Below, one piece after another: positions 51,963 through 61,571 of a stretch of DNA of 64,000 bases (its first letter is position 1; each line of letters opens with the position of its first letter). This DNA comes from Paracoccaceae bacterium (GTDB taxonomy: Bacteria > Pseudomonadota > Alphaproteobacteria > Rhodobacterales > Rhodobacteraceae): the NCBI GenBank assembly GCA_014654775.1, contig JACVZW010000030.1:310001-374000 (forward strand), in the 5' to 3' direction. The translations under genes were made by a program, and so were the position numbers. The notes under the pieces are model-generated. The model worked only from the letters and a program-made list of their open reading frames with translations, searched no databases and was not told the origin of the DNA.

Positions 51963-52793
51963 ATGTGCCCGTCTCAACCGGTCGACACGCATGAAAACTC
52001 TGCCTGCCCGGATTGCCCGGCAGCAAGATCCGGCCCGTGCCAGTGGCTGGAGTCAGACCTCCGCGACAGCATGGCGGCAGTCAGCAGCTACCGCTTCTTC
52101 AATCAGGGCGAAGCAATCCTTCCCGGCGGTCAGGTTCCGGCATGGGTCGGCACCGTCCTGTCCGGTCTGGTCAAGATCACGACGATCGACGAACAGGGCA
52201 ACGAACATGTCCTCCAACTCCTGCATCCCGGAGCGATGATCGGTGATCCCTTCGGCTCCGCAGCCCCGTTCTCCTATGACGCCGCCACCGATGCCCGGCT
52301 CTGCCTGACCCCGCGCAATGCGATGAAAGAGGCCTTCGACCGCAACCGTGATGCCTATGCCGCCCATCTGCGGATCGCCATGCGGCAGCAGTTAGAGCAG
52401 CACTTCGCCCAACTCGCCCTTCGCGGCCGCAACTCGCTGCAGCGCGTGGCCTATTGGATTTCCACCCAGACCCCGGACTCCGGCAGCGACCGCGTGCTCT
52501 CCGTGCGCATCCTCCTGTCGCGCCGGGATCTGGCCTCCCTTCTGGAAATGACGGTGGAAACCCTCTCCCGCAACCTGCACCAACTTGCGGACCGGGGGCT
52601 GATCCGCATCGTGACACCGCACCGGCTGGAAATCGTGGATGCCGCCCGTCTGCGCCTGCTGGCCCGGGATCAGGATGCGCGGCTGAAGAACACCCTGCTC
52701 CGGCATGGCTGGGAATGGGGCGCGCGCGCGGTCAACCTGCCGCGCTACATCCCCAGACTCGCCGGTCGCACAGGACCGCCGATCGGGACCTGA
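51963..52793 (+). CDS. FNR-like Crp/Fnr-family regulator with N-terminal cysteines
   Basis: A 276-residue protein. The sensor domain covers about residues 40-140. The C-terminal winged helix has LSRRDLASLLEMTVETLSRN, with the recognition-helix residues Glu199-xx-Ser202-Arg203, exactly the FNR E-xx-S-R signature that reads TTGA half-sites. Cys2, Cys15, Cys18 and Cys26 near the N-terminus plus Cys114 could bind a [4Fe-4S] cluster. The spacing (Cx2Cx7C) differs from E. coli FNR (Cx2Cx5C). It is the best local candidate reader of the TTGWC-N4-GWCAA dyads. AGGAG lies 6 bases before the ATG. Confidence 0.9.
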   Translation: MCPSQPVDTHENSACPDCPAARSGPCQWLESDLRDSMAAVSSYRFFNQGEAILPGGQVPAWVGTVLSGLVKITTIDEQGNEHVLQLLHPGAMIGDPFGSAAPFSYDAATDARLCLTPRNAMKEAFDRNRDAYAAHLRIAMRQQLEQHFAQLALRGRNSLQRVAYWISTQTPDSGSDRVLSVRILLSRRDLASLLEMTVETLSRNLHQLADRGLIRIVTPHRLEIVDAARLRLLARDQDARLKNTLLRHGWEWGARAVNLPRYIPRLAGRTGPPIGT

Positions 52794-52810
52794 CTGCGAC
52801 CCGCCGCGCC

Positions 52811-52824
52811 ATGATGGCCGACAA
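52811..52824 (+). promoter_or_regulatory. Crp/Fnr-type dyad ATGAT-GGCC-GACAA
   Basis: One outer mismatch. Centred 68 bp upstream of the lipoprotein start at 52886. Confidence 0.4.
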
Positions 52825-52885
52825 TGCCGATCCCATCGCCATCAGCCATGGTCGGATCGACCGATCCGAAGCCACAGGGTTCATC

Positions 52886-53095
52886 ATGCGCCTTCCCACC
52901 CGCGTCCTCTGCCTCGCTGCCCTTTCCCTGTCCGCCTGCGCCGCGCCCGGGCATTACCCGCTCAGCGGCGAAACCTGCAGCCCGGACGACCCGGTGCAGG
53001 AGTTGAACGAATGCGACTTCAGGATGATCAACTTCCTCCCCGCTCCGGCCACGCATCCGGCGGCACCATCCGACACCATGCCGCCGCGCCTCTGA
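52886..53095 (+). CDS. Small lipoprotein
   Basis: A 69-residue protein with a signal peptide ending in the lipobox LSAC (RVLCLAALSLSAC). It has a short mature part with two more cysteines (ETCSPDDPVQELNECDF) that could pair, and a Pro-rich tail. Function is unknown. The ATG at 52886 places the signal peptide at the N-terminus. Confidence 0.65.
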   Translation: MRLPTRVLCLAALSLSACAAPGHYPLSGETCSPDDPVQELNECDFRMINFLPAPATHPAAPSDTMPPRL

Positions 53096-53144
53096 CACCC
53101 CCCGCGCCCCGGCAAGGTGAGGACGTGGCCCCTCCCCCTTGCGT

Positions 53145-53158
53145 TTGCGCTTGATCAA
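53145..53158 (+). promoter_or_regulatory. Crp/Fnr-type dyad TTGCG-CTTG-ATCAA
   Basis: Keeps TTG-N8-CAA with a full ATCAA half-site. Centred 55 bp upstream of exporter system 2. Confidence 0.5.
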
Positions 53159-53206
53159 GGCGGGGCCGCGACGACCGGCTATCCTGCCCGCTCAAAGGAA
53201 CGGGAC

Positions 53207-53920
53207 ATGTCGCACGCCACCACCGTCATCGAGGCGCGGGGTCTGACCAAGACCTACCGGAACGGTGCCGCCGAGGTGCGCGCCCTGCAGGACGTCGATT
53301 TCGCGGCGCAACAGGGGGAATTCGTCGTCGTGCTCGGTCCCTCGGGCTCGGGGAAATCCACCTTCCTCAACATCCTCGGCGGGATCGACCGCGCGACATC
53401 CGGTGCTGTCCTCTTCGCGGGGCAGGACATCACGACCTTCAACGAACAGGCCCTGACGCGATATCGGCGCGATCACGTGGGCTTCGTCTTCCAGTTCTAC
53501 AATCTCGTCCCCAGCCTCACCGCTCTCGAGAACGTGGCACTGGTGACCGAAATCGCCGCAAACCCGATGCGGCCCGAAGAGGCGCTCGACATCGTCGGCC
53601 TCTCCGCGCGGCACGGGCATTTCCCGGCGCAACTGTCGGGCGGCGAACAGCAGCGCGTCGCCATCGCCCGCGCCATCGCCAAACGTCCGGACCTTCTTTT
53701 CTGCGATGAACCGACCGGGGCGCTGGACAGCGCGACGGGCGTTCTTGTCCTCGAGGCGCTGGTGGAGGCGAACAGGTCCACCGGGGCGACGACGCTGATC
53801 ATCACCCACAATGCCGGCATCCAGCAGATCGCCGACCGCACCCTGCGCTTTGCGGACGGTCGTATCGTGGACGAGTTGCGCAACGCCACCCGCAAACGCC
53901 CGGATCAGGTGTCATGGTGA
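53207..53920 (+). CDS. ABC exporter ATP-binding protein (MacB/LolD type), system 2
   Basis: A 237-residue ATPase. Walker [11 protein letters not shown]-loop [16 protein letters not shown], signature [15 protein letters not shown], Walker [13 protein letters not shown], switch His in ITHNAG. The ATG at 53207 was chosen since the upstream in-frame extension is non-homologous. It overlaps the permease start by 7 bases. Confidence 0.9.
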   Translation: MSHATTVIEARGLTKTYRNGAAEVRALQDVDFAAQQGEFVVVLGPSGSGKSTFLNILGGIDRATSGAVLFAGQDITTFNEQALTRYRRDHVGFVFQFYNLVPSLTALENVALVTEIAANPMRPEEALDIVGLSARHGHFPAQLSGGEQQRVAIARAIAKRPDLLFCDEPTGALDSATGVLVLEALVEANRSTGATTLIITHNAGIQQIADRTLRFADGRIVDELRNATRKRPDQVSW

Positions 53921-56274
53921 TCCCGCCCCTCCGCCGCAAGGCGCTGCGCGACCTGCGCAGGCTCTGGGCGCAGGCATTGGCCATTGGCCTCGTGCTGGCG
54001 GCGGGCGTGGCGACGCTGATCCTCGGCAATGGGGCCCACCGGGCCCTGTCCGACACGCGCGACCGCTATTACGCCGACTACCGCTTTGCCGATCTGTTCA
54101 GCGACGTGGTGCGCGCGCCCCTCGCGCTGGTGGACGACATCCGCGCCATCGACGGCGTGATCCAGGTGGAGCCGCGCATCGTGAAACTCGCCCGGCCTGA
54201 GATCGCGGGACTGGCCGAACCGGCCTCGGTTCTTCTGGTTTCCCTTCCTGCACAGCTTGGGCTGAACCAGTTGCATCTGCGCAAAGGACGCCTGCCACAG
54301 CCCGGCACAGCGAACGAGGCCGTGGTGTCGCAGGATTTCGCCACAGCGCACGGCCTGCAAACCGGCACGCGCCTCACGGTGGTGATGAACGGCAAGCGCC
54401 GCGCGCTCTCGATCACCGGGATCGCCCTCTCGCCCGAATTCATCTATGCCCTCGGCCCGGGCGAGATGATGCCCGATGCGCGCCGCTTCGGCGTCGTCTG
54501 GCTGCCGCGCCCGGCCCTTGAACAGGCCTTCGACTTGAAGGGAACCTTCTCGAACCTCGTGCTGCGGCTGGCACCCGGCATGCCCGAACAGCGGGTCATA
54601 GCCGCGCTTGACCGCATCACCGCCCCTTTCGGCGGCGGGGGGGCTACCGGACGCGGCGATCAGCTGTCGCACGCCTTTCTGGATGCGGAACTCAAACAGC
54701 TCGGGGCCATGGTCAAGGTGCTGCCGCCCATCTTCCTGCTGGTTGCCGCCATGCTCGTCCATATGACCCTGTCGCGCCTCATCACCTTGGAACGCGAACA
54801 GATCGGCCTGCTCAAGGCGATCGGCTATACCCCGCGCCAGATCGCGGGGCATTATCTGGAATTCGTCCTGCTCATCGCTGCCGGGGGGATCCTCGTCGGT
54901 TTCGCGGCGGGCGCCTGGCTTGGCGCGGGCCTTGCCCAGCTCTATGCCCGCTTCTTCTCTTTTCCCTTCCTCGTCTTCGGCACCGATCCGCGCGTCTACG
55001 GGCTGGCCGCGCTTGTCACGGCGCTTGCCGCGACGGCCGGCGCGCTGCAATCGCTGCGTTCGGTGCTTGCCCTGCCCCCCGCCGTCGCCATGGCCCCGCC
55101 CGCCCCGGCCGATTACCGTGGCCGCCGACCGGGGGTGTTCCGGGCGATCCCGATGCGCCAGACCGGGCGCATGGTGGCGCGCCACCTCTGGCATTGGCCG
55201 ATCCGCACGGCCTCCAGCGTGCTGGGCATGGCCATGGCGGTGGCGATCCTCGTCGCCTCGCTCTGGTCCTTCGGATCAATCGACCACATGATCCACGTCA
55301 CCTTCGGGCTGGCCGAACGGCAAGACGCCAAGATGGTCTTCACCACCCCCGAACCGATGCGGGCCGTGGCGGACCTCCGCCACATGCCCGGCGTGATGGT
55401 GGCGGAACCCTTCCGCATCATTCCGGCAAAGCTGGTCAACGGCCCCCGGTCAAAACGGGTGGCCGTGGAAGGCCGCCCCGCCGACGCCCGCCTGTCGCGC
55501 GTCCTGTCACCCGACCTCCGCCCCATGCCAATGCCCGACACCGGCCTGATCCTAAGCGAGGCGCTGGCCGAGGCCCTCGCCCTGCGCAGCGGCGACCGGG
55601 TGGAAGTCCGGTTCCTCGACGGCAGGCGGTCCGTGGTGAACCTGCCCGTCAGCGGCATCTCGGTGGGCTTCATGGGCCTTGGCGCGACGATGGAACTTTC
55701 GGCACTCTCCCGCGCGGCGGGGGAAGGCGCCCTCATATCCGGCGCAAACCTGATGCTCGACGCGACGGCGGCCCCGGATTTCTTCGCGGCGGCGGCGGCC
55801 GCGCCCAAGACGGGCTTCCTCAACGTCACCGACCTGACCGTGTCGCGCTTCCGCGCCACGCTGGCCGAGAACATCACCCTGATGATCACCGTCTACGTCA
55901 CGCTCGCCGCGATCATCGCCATGGGTGTCGTCTACAATTTCTCGCGCATCGCGCTCTCTGAACAGGGCCGCGAACTGGCCAGCCTGCGCGTCCTCGGCTT
56001 CACCCGCACCGAGGTCGCGTCGGTCATCCTTCTCGAATTGGCCGTCGTCGTGCTTCTTGCCCAGCCGCTCGGCTGGCTGATCGGCCACGGCATCGGACTG
56101 GCCATGGTCGCGGCCTTTTCCTCCGACCTGTACCGCGTGCCCTTCGTCATGGGGCGCGAGGTCTATGCCACCGCAAGCCTGATCGTCCTTGGCGCCGCCG
56201 TGCTCTCGGCACTGGCCATCCGGGGCCGCATCGACCGGCTCGACTTGATCGCCGTCCTGAAGACAAGGGAATGA
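53914..56274 (+). CDS. ABC exporter permease with duplicated FtsX domains, system 2
   Basis: A 786-residue permease. The N-terminal helix ([20 protein letters not shown]) is followed by a periplasmic domain, then three helices around residues 265-380 ([20 protein letters not shown]), a further helix near 430, a second periplasmic domain, and three C-terminal helices ([19 protein letters not shown], then [19 protein letters not shown]). This is the eight-helix, two-FtsX layout of the DevC/YbbP type. It should pair with the ATPase upstream and the adaptor downstream. Confidence 0.88.
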   Translation: MVIPPLRRKALRDLRRLWAQALAIGLVLAAGVATLILGNGAHRALSDTRDRYYADYRFADLFSDVVRAPLALVDDIRAIDGVIQVEPRIVKLARPEIAGLAEPASVLLVSLPAQLGLNQLHLRKGRLPQPGTANEAVVSQDFATAHGLQTGTRLTVVMNGKRRALSITGIALSPEFIYALGPGEMMPDARRFGVVWLPRPALEQAFDLKGTFSNLVLRLAPGMPEQRVIAALDRITAPFGGGGATGRGDQLSHAFLDAELKQLGAMVKVLPPIFLLVAAMLVHMTLSRLITLEREQIGLLKAIGYTPRQIAGHYLEFVLLIAAGGILVGFAAGAWLGAGLAQLYARFFSFPFLVFGTDPRVYGLAALVTALAATAGALQSLRSVLALPPAVAMAPPAPADYRGRRPGVFRAIPMRQTGRMVARHLWHWPIRTASSVLGMAMAVAILVASLWSFGSIDHMIHVTFGLAERQDAKMVFTTPEPMRAVADLRHMPGVMVAEPFRIIPAKLVNGPRSKRVAVEGRPADARLSRVLSPDLRPMPMPDTGLILSEALAEALALRSGDRVEVRFLDGRRSVVNLPVSGISVGFMGLGATMELSALSRAAGEGALISGANLMLDATAAPDFFAAAAAAPKTGFLNVTDLTVSRFRATLAENITLMITVYVTLAAIIAMGVVYNFSRIALSEQGRELASLRVLGFTRTEVASVILLELAVVVLLAQPLGWLIGHGIGLAMVAAFSSDLYRVPFVMGREVYATASLIVLGAAVLSALAIRGRIDRLDLIAVLKTRE

Positions 56275-57467
56275 CCATGCGCCGCTTCCTGCCCGCTGCC
56301 GCCGCTCTCGCCGTCATTGCGCTTCTGGTCTGGGCCTTCCTGCCCGACCTGCCCACCGTCGAAACGGCCTCGGTCACCCGCACCGACCTGACCGTCCGCA
56401 TCGAGGCCGAAGGCGAAGCGCGCATCCGCGAGGTCGTCATCGTCTCGGCCCCGATTTCCGGTGTGCTGCAGCGCATCACCCTGCATCCGGGCGACGCGGT
56501 GCAGGCACAGCAGACCGTTGCCCGGATCGGACCCGTCGCCCCCGCCCTGCTGGACGCCCGGGCGCGGGCCGTGGCAGAAGCCACGACCGCCGCCGCCGCC
56601 GCCGCCGTCGATCTGGCCCGCAGCCAGCTTGAGCAGGCCGAGGCCGCGCAGCACTACGCCAAGACCGAGGCCGACCGAACCCGCGCCCTTTTCGCGCGTG
56701 CGGCCCTGTCGCAGCGGGTCTTGGACGATGCGCTCCTTGCCGAACGCACGGCCCGCGCCGCCACCGCCAGCGCCCGCGCCAACCTTGCCGTGCGCGAAGC
56801 TGAATTGGGCAGCGCACAGGCAGTTGTCGATGGCGGGACAACAGGCGCGGTCCCGCCCTGCTGCGTCGATGTGAAACCCGCAACGGGGGGCCGCATCTTG
56901 CGCGTGCTGACCGAGGATGAGCAGGTCCTGCAGGCCGGAACGCCGATCCTCGAAATCGGCAACCTCGCCGATCTCGAAATCGTCGCGGACGTGCTGTCGC
57001 GGGATGCAGTTCACATCACCGAAGGGGCCGAGGCACTGGTCACCGGCTGGGGCGGACCGGATGTCGCCGCTCGGGTCGACCGGATCGAACCCAGCGCGAG
57101 GACACAGGTCTCGGCCCTCGGGATCGAGGAGCAAAGGGTCGAAGTGCGGCTCTCGCTGCTGGAGGCGCCACCCGCCGGACTCGGCCACGGCTTCCGGGTC
57201 GTGGCGCTGATCACGGTCTGGCAGGGCCACAACGTGCTTACTGTCCCTGTCCCGGCCCTCTTCCGCGACGGCGGCGACTGGGCCGTGTTTCAGGTCGTCG
57301 AAGGCCGCGCCATCCTGCGCAAGGTCGATCTCGGACAGCGCACCGATGCGCTGGCTCAGGTGATCGGCGGCCTCGCGCAAAACGATGTGGTGATCCTGCA
57401 TCCCGACGACGCCATCGCAGACGGCAGCAGGATCGAGACGGCTGCCGGAACCGACGGGTCCATGTAA
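56271..57467 (+). CDS. Periplasmic adaptor (membrane-fusion protein), system 2
   Basis: A 398-residue HlyD/AcrA-type adaptor. The membrane anchor is at 4-22 (RFLPAAAALAVIALLVWAF). A lipoyl half-motif (SGVLQRITLHPGDAVQAQ), a long helical hairpin rich in Ala and Glu (AAAAAVDLARSQLEQAEAAQ) and a C-terminal beta-barrel (ADVLSRDAVHITEGAEALV) follow. The ATG overlaps the permease stop (ATGA). The 3-gene order ATPase-permease-adaptor is the reverse of system 1. Confidence 0.88.
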   Translation: MTMRRFLPAAAALAVIALLVWAFLPDLPTVETASVTRTDLTVRIEAEGEARIREVVIVSAPISGVLQRITLHPGDAVQAQQTVARIGPVAPALLDARARAVAEATTAAAAAAVDLARSQLEQAEAAQHYAKTEADRTRALFARAALSQRVLDDALLAERTARAATASARANLAVREAELGSAQAVVDGGTTGAVPPCCVDVKPATGGRILRVLTEDEQVLQAGTPILEIGNLADLEIVADVLSRDAVHITEGAEALVTGWGGPDVAARVDRIEPSARTQVSALGIEEQRVEVRLSLLEAPPAGLGHGFRVVALITVWQGHNVLTVPVPALFRDGGDWAVFQVVEGRAILRKVDLGQRTDALAQVIGGLAQNDVVILHPDDAIADGSRIETAAGTDGSM

Positions 57468-57529
57468 CTCCCCGCCGCCCCCCGGCACCGGATCGGACCC
57501 GCCGTCCTCCCCTGGCCCCCTGCCCTGCC

Positions 57530-57543
57530 TTGTCCGCCATCAA
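57530..57543. promoter_or_regulatory. Crp/Fnr-type dyad TTGTC-CGCC-ATCAA (no clear target)
   Basis: All outer bases match the consensus. It lies 63 bp after the end of exporter system 2, in a stretch with no well-supported gene beside it. Confidence 0.5.
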
Positions 57544-57739
57544 TGCGTCACGCAGGCGAATCCGTCAGTCTGATTTCATCGACAGGCGGAGCGCAGTCGG
57601 AAGAAACCGGAAGAACCATCGCAAGATCGGAACCGAAGGGATGGCCCGCTGATCGCGTAGAAACCTGTCGATCGGGGTCGCTGCACAGACCGAACGGAAA
57701 GGCGCAAGCCCGCCCGGACGGGACATGCGGCGACCCTCG

Positions 57740-58204
57740 TCATATCCGCAGGCGGATTTCCTCCGGTCGCCGCCGCACCGCCCGCTGCGCAGGATCGGGT
57801 GCAGGCAGTTCGGGTTCATCCGGCATCCATGATGGCGGCTCCTCCTCCTGTGGCGGGTCAATCGGTTGCGGCGCCTCCGGCTCGGGCGGCTCGGGCATCG
57901 GATCGGCCTCCGGTGGCACTTCGGGTTCGGGCGGCACGTCAGGTTCCGGTCGCCTTGGGGAGGGGTCGCCATCCCGCCGCCCGCCGCGCACCTCCCTGCG
58001 GCAGCCGGGGCCCGCGGGAAACCGCGCGCGCGGCCACAGGGCGCAAGTCCCCGCCGCCCAGAGCGGACGCCGACCCTTCCGCCGGGCCGCACCGCCCCCC
58101 CCAGTCGTTAGGCCAACGCCAAGGGCCGCCCGCCATCCGGCACCCGCGCGCAGCGGCCCACCGGACCCCGGGCTGATGGCGGCCTGTGTCCCTCTGCTGT
58201 CCAT
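57740..58204 (-). CDS. Possible Pro/Glu-rich hypothetical protein
   Basis: A 154-residue frame. The C-terminal 60 residues are a striking PPEPE-type low-complexity stretch (PDVPPEPEVPPEADPMPEPP, then PEAPQPIDPPQEEEPP) ending in a basic tail RRRPEEIRLRI. The N-terminal half is Gly/Arg-rich and unconvincing. The stretch 57468-58375 otherwise contains no convincing gene. It may be a disordered secreted or periplasmic protein, or a decayed locus. Confidence 0.35.
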   Translation of the reverse strand: MDSRGTQAAISPGSGGPLRAGAGWRAALGVGLTTGGGGAARRKGRRPLWAAGTCALWPRARFPAGPGCRREVRGGRRDGDPSPRRPEPDVPPEPEVPPEADPMPEPPEPEAPQPIDPPQEEEPPSWMPDEPELPAPDPAQRAVRRRPEEIRLRI

Positions 58205-58375
58205 GACACGGTCCCTCCCCAAATCGCCGATCCCTCGCCCTGTGACGCGCCGCCCCTCCAAGGCGCGCCGCGCGAAAGGCCGCGTCCGCCTGTTCGACCG
58301 CGAACCGCGTCCCGTCCCGATCCGGCGCCGCACGGGGTTCCAGCGGAACCCTTCCACGGCCCGCCGCGACCTGCG

Positions 58376-58389
58376 TTGACCACCGTCAA
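58376..58389 (+). promoter_or_regulatory. Crp/Fnr-type dyad TTGAC-CACC-GTCAA
   Basis: A perfect inverted pair, TTGAC and GTCAA. Centred 119 bp upstream of the SHOCT gene start. Confidence 0.6.
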
Positions 58390-58427
58390 TGACCGCCCAC
58401 CGCACCACCCTTTTCCGGCATCACGCA

Positions 58428-58441
58428 TTGCCCGGCGTCAA
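58428..58441 (+). promoter_or_regulatory. Crp/Fnr-type dyad TTGCC-CGGC-GTCAA
   Basis: All outer bases match. Centred 67 bp upstream of the SHOCT gene start, 52 bp from the previous dyad centre. Confidence 0.55.
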
Positions 58442-58501
58442 TGCGCCCCGCGGAAAGGCGGTCGATGCTCCGACCATCCATCTCAACTGACGGAGGTCAC
58501 G

Positions 58502-58804
58502 ATGCCATCGCGCAGTTTCGCAATCCCCCTCGCGATCATGGCCAGCCCCGCCTGCGCAGACTCTTCCCCTCACATGGGCGACTGGGGCTCTGGCTACGGC
58601 CCCGGCATGATGCTCGTCCCGGTGCTCTGGCTTGCGGTTCTGGGGGTGGTGATCGTCGGGGTGACATGGGGCATCCTCCGGCTTTTGGCACAGACGCCGC
58701 ACCCGAAGGCCTCGGATGCCCTGCGGGAACTCGACCTGCGGCTCGCCCGGGGCGACATCACGGTCGAAGAGCATGCGGCGCGGCGCAAGGCCCTGCTCGG
58801 CTGA
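58502..58804 (+). CDS. SHOCT-domain membrane protein
   Basis: A 100-residue protein. A signal-like N-terminus and one transmembrane helix (MLVPVLWLAVLGVVIVGVTW, about 36-55) are followed by a C-terminal SHOCT domain (ALRELDLRLARGDITVEEHA, then RRKALL). SHOCT domains are short oligomerisation modules. GGAGGT lies 6 bases before the ATG. Two FNR-type dyads lie upstream. Confidence 0.82.
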   Translation: MPSRSFAIPLAIMASPACADSSPHMGDWGSGYGPGMMLVPVLWLAVLGVVIVGVTWGILRLLAQTPHPKASDALRELDLRLARGDITVEEHAARRKALLG

Positions 58805-59154
58805 CGCCCCCCGACCGTTGCGCGCCACTTGGCAGCGCTGTTCCGCCGGAAACGGCGCAGCACAAAAGACCCAGGCCGCCAGTGCCGCAGATCGCACCTG
58901 CGGCCCGCCGCCTCTGCCGATCTGGCCGCTCGTGGCATCATCGGCATCAGACCGTCCCCAACCCTTTCTCTCCACGGCCCCGACGGCGCGATGACGGCGG
59001 CGCTCGGGCGAAAGAAACCTCGCCCCCCGCAACCGTCGGGCGGCCCGGCAGACTGGCCCTCTGGCTCCGCCCCTCAGGAAAAGTGCCACTACGCGAAACT
59101 TGACGCTTGAAATGGCCTCCGCCTCACTTAACCTGTCCGGGGGGGACGCCGCAT
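58805..59154. other. Non-coding or undefined stretch
   Basis: About 350 bases between the SHOCT gene and the YeeE/YedE pair. No gene, RNA or repeat could be recognised. The start of the next gene is preceded by a run of G (CCGGGGGGGA). Confidence 0.4.
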
Positions 59155-59592
59155 ATGACCATGGATTTCCTGCAAGGGGCATATGGCCCTGTTCTTCTTG
59201 GCGGGGCGATCATCGGGCTTGCGCTTGGGCTGTTGTGGGTGCTGACCCGCCGGGTCATGTCCGCCTCCGGGATGATCGGCAGTTTGCTTGGCGGTCGGGA
59301 AGGGCTGGCTGCCAGCAGCATTGCGTTCATCGGCGGGCTTTTCATCGCGCCCTCCCTTCTCATGGCTGTCGGGATCGCCAAGCAGATGTCAGACGAGGCG
59401 GCTTGGCCATTGCTTGTCGTCGGGGGCCTCTTGGTGGGCGTTGCGGGACGTCTTGGCAGCAGCCTGATGGGGGCGATGCATGGCGTGACCTTGCGGTCCA
59501 AACCTGCCGCCGTCACGCTTTTGGGGATTATGGCAGGCGTGGGCATAGCCGTGCTCATGCGCCAGATTCTGGGCAATGGTGGTATGGCATGA
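59155..59592 (+). CDS. YeeE/YedE-family (PmpA-like) membrane protein
   Basis: A 145-residue membrane protein with about four hydrophobic helices: GPVLLGGAIIGLALGLLWVL, a short GSLLGG loop, IAFIGGLFIAPSLLMAV, and LLVVGGLLVGVAGRLGSSLM. It has the half-size YeeE/YedE (DUF6691-type) layout found in split sulfur transporters. Its stop overlaps the start of the second half-gene (ATGA). Confidence 0.8.
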   Translation: MTMDFLQGAYGPVLLGGAIIGLALGLLWVLTRRVMSASGMIGSLLGGREGLAASSIAFIGGLFIAPSLLMAVGIAKQMSDEAAWPLLVVGGLLVGVAGRLGSSLMGAMHGVTLRSKPAAVTLLGIMAGVGIAVLMRQILGNGGMA

Positions 59593-60032
59593 TCCGGCTC
59601 GCAGCACTGTTTTGCGGTTTGCTTTGCGGCACAGGCCTGATGCTTTCGGGGCTCTTTCAACCAACGCTTTTGCAGGATTTCCTGACTCCTGACGGGGCGC
59701 GGGACCTGACCCTCGGCATTGGCCTGCTTTCGGTCTTGGGCGTAGGCCTCTTGGTCCTTGCTCTGACCCGTCGACTGTCTCGGCCCCTTCTCGGTGGGCA
59801 GGGTGAGACGCTGGTCGAGGCGCCAACCCGCAAAGCCTTGCTTGGTGGCGTTCTCTTCGGGTTTGGTTGGGGGCTTTCCGGGTTTTTCCCCTTGGCCGCC
59901 CTTGCTGCAATTGGCCTCTTTGCACCGGGTGCTGCGATCTTTCTGGCCTCGATGCTGGTCGGGATGATTCTGCACGACATCGGCGCCAACCGTGGCCGGT
60001 TCCGGCTCGTTAGGCTGCGGTCAAGCGGCTAG
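59589..60032 (+). CDS. YeeE/YedE-family (PmpB-like) membrane protein
   Basis: A 147-residue membrane protein: LAALFCGLLCGTGLMLSGLF, DLTLGIGLLSVLGVGLLVLA, RKALLGGVLFGFGWGLSGFF and AAIFLASMLVGMILHD. With its partner it makes the two halves of a YeeE/YedE-type transporter, probably for a sulfur compound. The GFGWGLSGxxP motif is typical. No rhodanese or BigR partner is adjacent. Confidence 0.8.
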   Translation: MIRLAALFCGLLCGTGLMLSGLFQPTLLQDFLTPDGARDLTLGIGLLSVLGVGLLVLALTRRLSRPLLGGQGETLVEAPTRKALLGGVLFGFGWGLSGFFPLAALAAIGLFAPGAAIFLASMLVGMILHDIGANRGRFRLVRLRSSG

Positions 60033-60578
60033 GGCAAAAGCGTCGGCATCCTCGCCCTATGAGGATCGCGCGGCCCGGCAAAGGCCGGATCTTCAGCCAT
60101 GTCCTGGCGCCGCGCACGCTGGCTCACCGACACAGCGCGCCCACGGCTTCCCCGACCGACTCACCCCATTTCGTTAACCTTAATGCTCCGTGACCTCCCC
60201 GTGCGTGGCCACAGTTTGCTGCACAACATGCGGCACAACATCCGGCACAGCCAAAGCAGGTCAAATCCCCGGATTTAATCAGCGTTCGCAGGAACTTGGC
60301 GCGGCCCCTTCCGCGCCGTTGCGTGGGTGACCCGCCCCACACACCCAACCCGTCCCCAAGGTCTCGGTTTCTTCCGGCGTGACGCGCCCCGATCACACCT
60401 GATCCCCAATGCCCGCTGCAGGCGCCTTCTGCGCCGCACAGTCGGAACCACTTGCGCTCTTCGCTCCTGCCCGTCGCGCCCAATTCGCCCAATCGCAGAT
60501 CACTGCCCCCGCCGTCATCCTGGAAACCCTGAAGACACGAGTTGCCATGATGCCTGCATAGACACCGGACCAAGGCTG
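60033..60578. other. Intergenic stretch with no recognised gene
   Basis: About 545 bases before the tRNA gene. A weak TAGGGC/GCCCTA inverted pair at its start (60030-60060) could be a terminator for the YeeE/YedE pair. Frames present are short and unlike real proteins. A small RNA cannot be excluded. Confidence 0.4.
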
Positions 60579-60664
60579 TGGTGCCCGCGGCCGGACTCGA
60601 ACCGGCACGGCCTTCCGGCCTAGGGATTTTAAGTCCCCTGTGTCTACCATTCCACCACGCGGGC
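60579..60664 (-). tRNA. tRNA-Leu (anticodon UAA)
   Basis: An 86-base gene including an encoded CCA. The acceptor stem GCCCGCG pairs with CGCGGGC. The anticodon loop reads CTTAAAA, giving UAA. A class II long variable arm (GCCGGAAGGC) is present, and the T-arm has GGTTCGAGTCC. Together these identify leucine. Confidence 0.97.
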
Positions 60665-60788
60665 CGCGCGGGATGGCGGCATGCCTAGCAAGCCCGCAGG
60701 CAGAGGGAAAGCCCGTCCCTCCCCGTTTCCCCCTTTGCGCGCCCCGCCATTCCCCCTATCCTCCGCCCAGCTTAACCGAGGTTTCCAC

Positions 60789-61487
60789 ATGGTCGGCCGC
60801 TTCGCCCTCTTTCTCGGCGCTTCGCTCGCACTCACCACCCCGCTCCCTGCCCTTGCGCAGGAAACCGGGGCCACCTCCCCCACGCTTCCTCTCACCGCGC
60901 GCGGCAATGAACCCTTCTGGTCCATCGCGGCCGGACCCGAAGGCCTCCGCCTGACGGAACCCGAAGGCAAGGGCACCGTGCAGGCCCTGCCCTTCACCCA
61001 GACCACAGACGGCAACAGCCTGATCCTGACGACCACCGACTTCACCCTGCGCATCGACCCCACGCTCTGCCACGATGACATGTCGGGTATGCCCTTCCCC
61101 TACACCGCGACCCTCACCCGCGCCGCCACCAACCTGAACGGCTGTGCAGGCGACCCCGCCGCGCTGCTGGCGGGCGACTGGACCGTGACCAGCCTCGCCG
61201 CCGCACCCATTCCCGCCGGGACGGATGTCACCCTTTCATTCCGCGACGGGCGCGTTGCGGGCAATTCCGGCTGCAACCGTCTCTCGGGCAGCTACGACCT
61301 GACGGGCGAGGGTCTCACCCTCTCCCAGATTGCCACCACGCGCATGGCCTGCCCTGCCCCGCAGATGGAAACCGAACAGGCCGTCCTTGCCGCCCTCGCC
61401 AGCATCACCCGCTTCGACATCGCCGATGGCGGCACCCTCCTGCTGCAATCGCAAGAAGGGACGACAGCCCTCGCCGCCCGCCGCTGA
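60789..61487 (+). CDS. META-domain protein, exported
   Basis: A 232-residue protein. A signal peptide (FALFLGASLALTTPLPALAQ) is followed by a DUF3333-like or membrane-related N-terminal domain (ARGNEPFWSIAAGPEGLRL) and a C-terminal META domain (DWTVTSLAAAPIPAGTDVTL, then RVAGNSGCNRLSGSY). HslJ of E. coli has a META domain and affects novobiocin resistance. The mature protein is periplasmic. Confidence 0.82.
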   Translation: MVGRFALFLGASLALTTPLPALAQETGATSPTLPLTARGNEPFWSIAAGPEGLRLTEPEGKGTVQALPFTQTTDGNSLILTTTDFTLRIDPTLCHDDMSGMPFPYTATLTRAATNLNGCAGDPAALLAGDWTVTSLAAAPIPAGTDVTLSFRDGRVAGNSGCNRLSGSYDLTGEGLTLSQIATTRMACPAPQMETEQAVLAALASITRFDIADGGTLLLQSQEGTTALAARR

Positions 61488-61571
61488 AGCGCCCGCCGCA
61501 GCGCGGCAATTGACACCGCCCGCCCCCCGGTTCCATATGACGACCGAGAGTTTGCGGGGGAGAAAACACGC

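Noticed and set aside
53905-55194. A 429-residue minus-strand open frame opposite the exporter permease
   Set aside because: Antisense to a permease with clear transmembrane helices. The translation is Arg/Asp/His-rich without domains.
57543-58379. A 278-residue plus-strand frame with Ser/Gly repeats
   Set aside because: The Ser/Gly run is the antisense image of the PPEPE stretch. There is no ribosome-binding site or domain.
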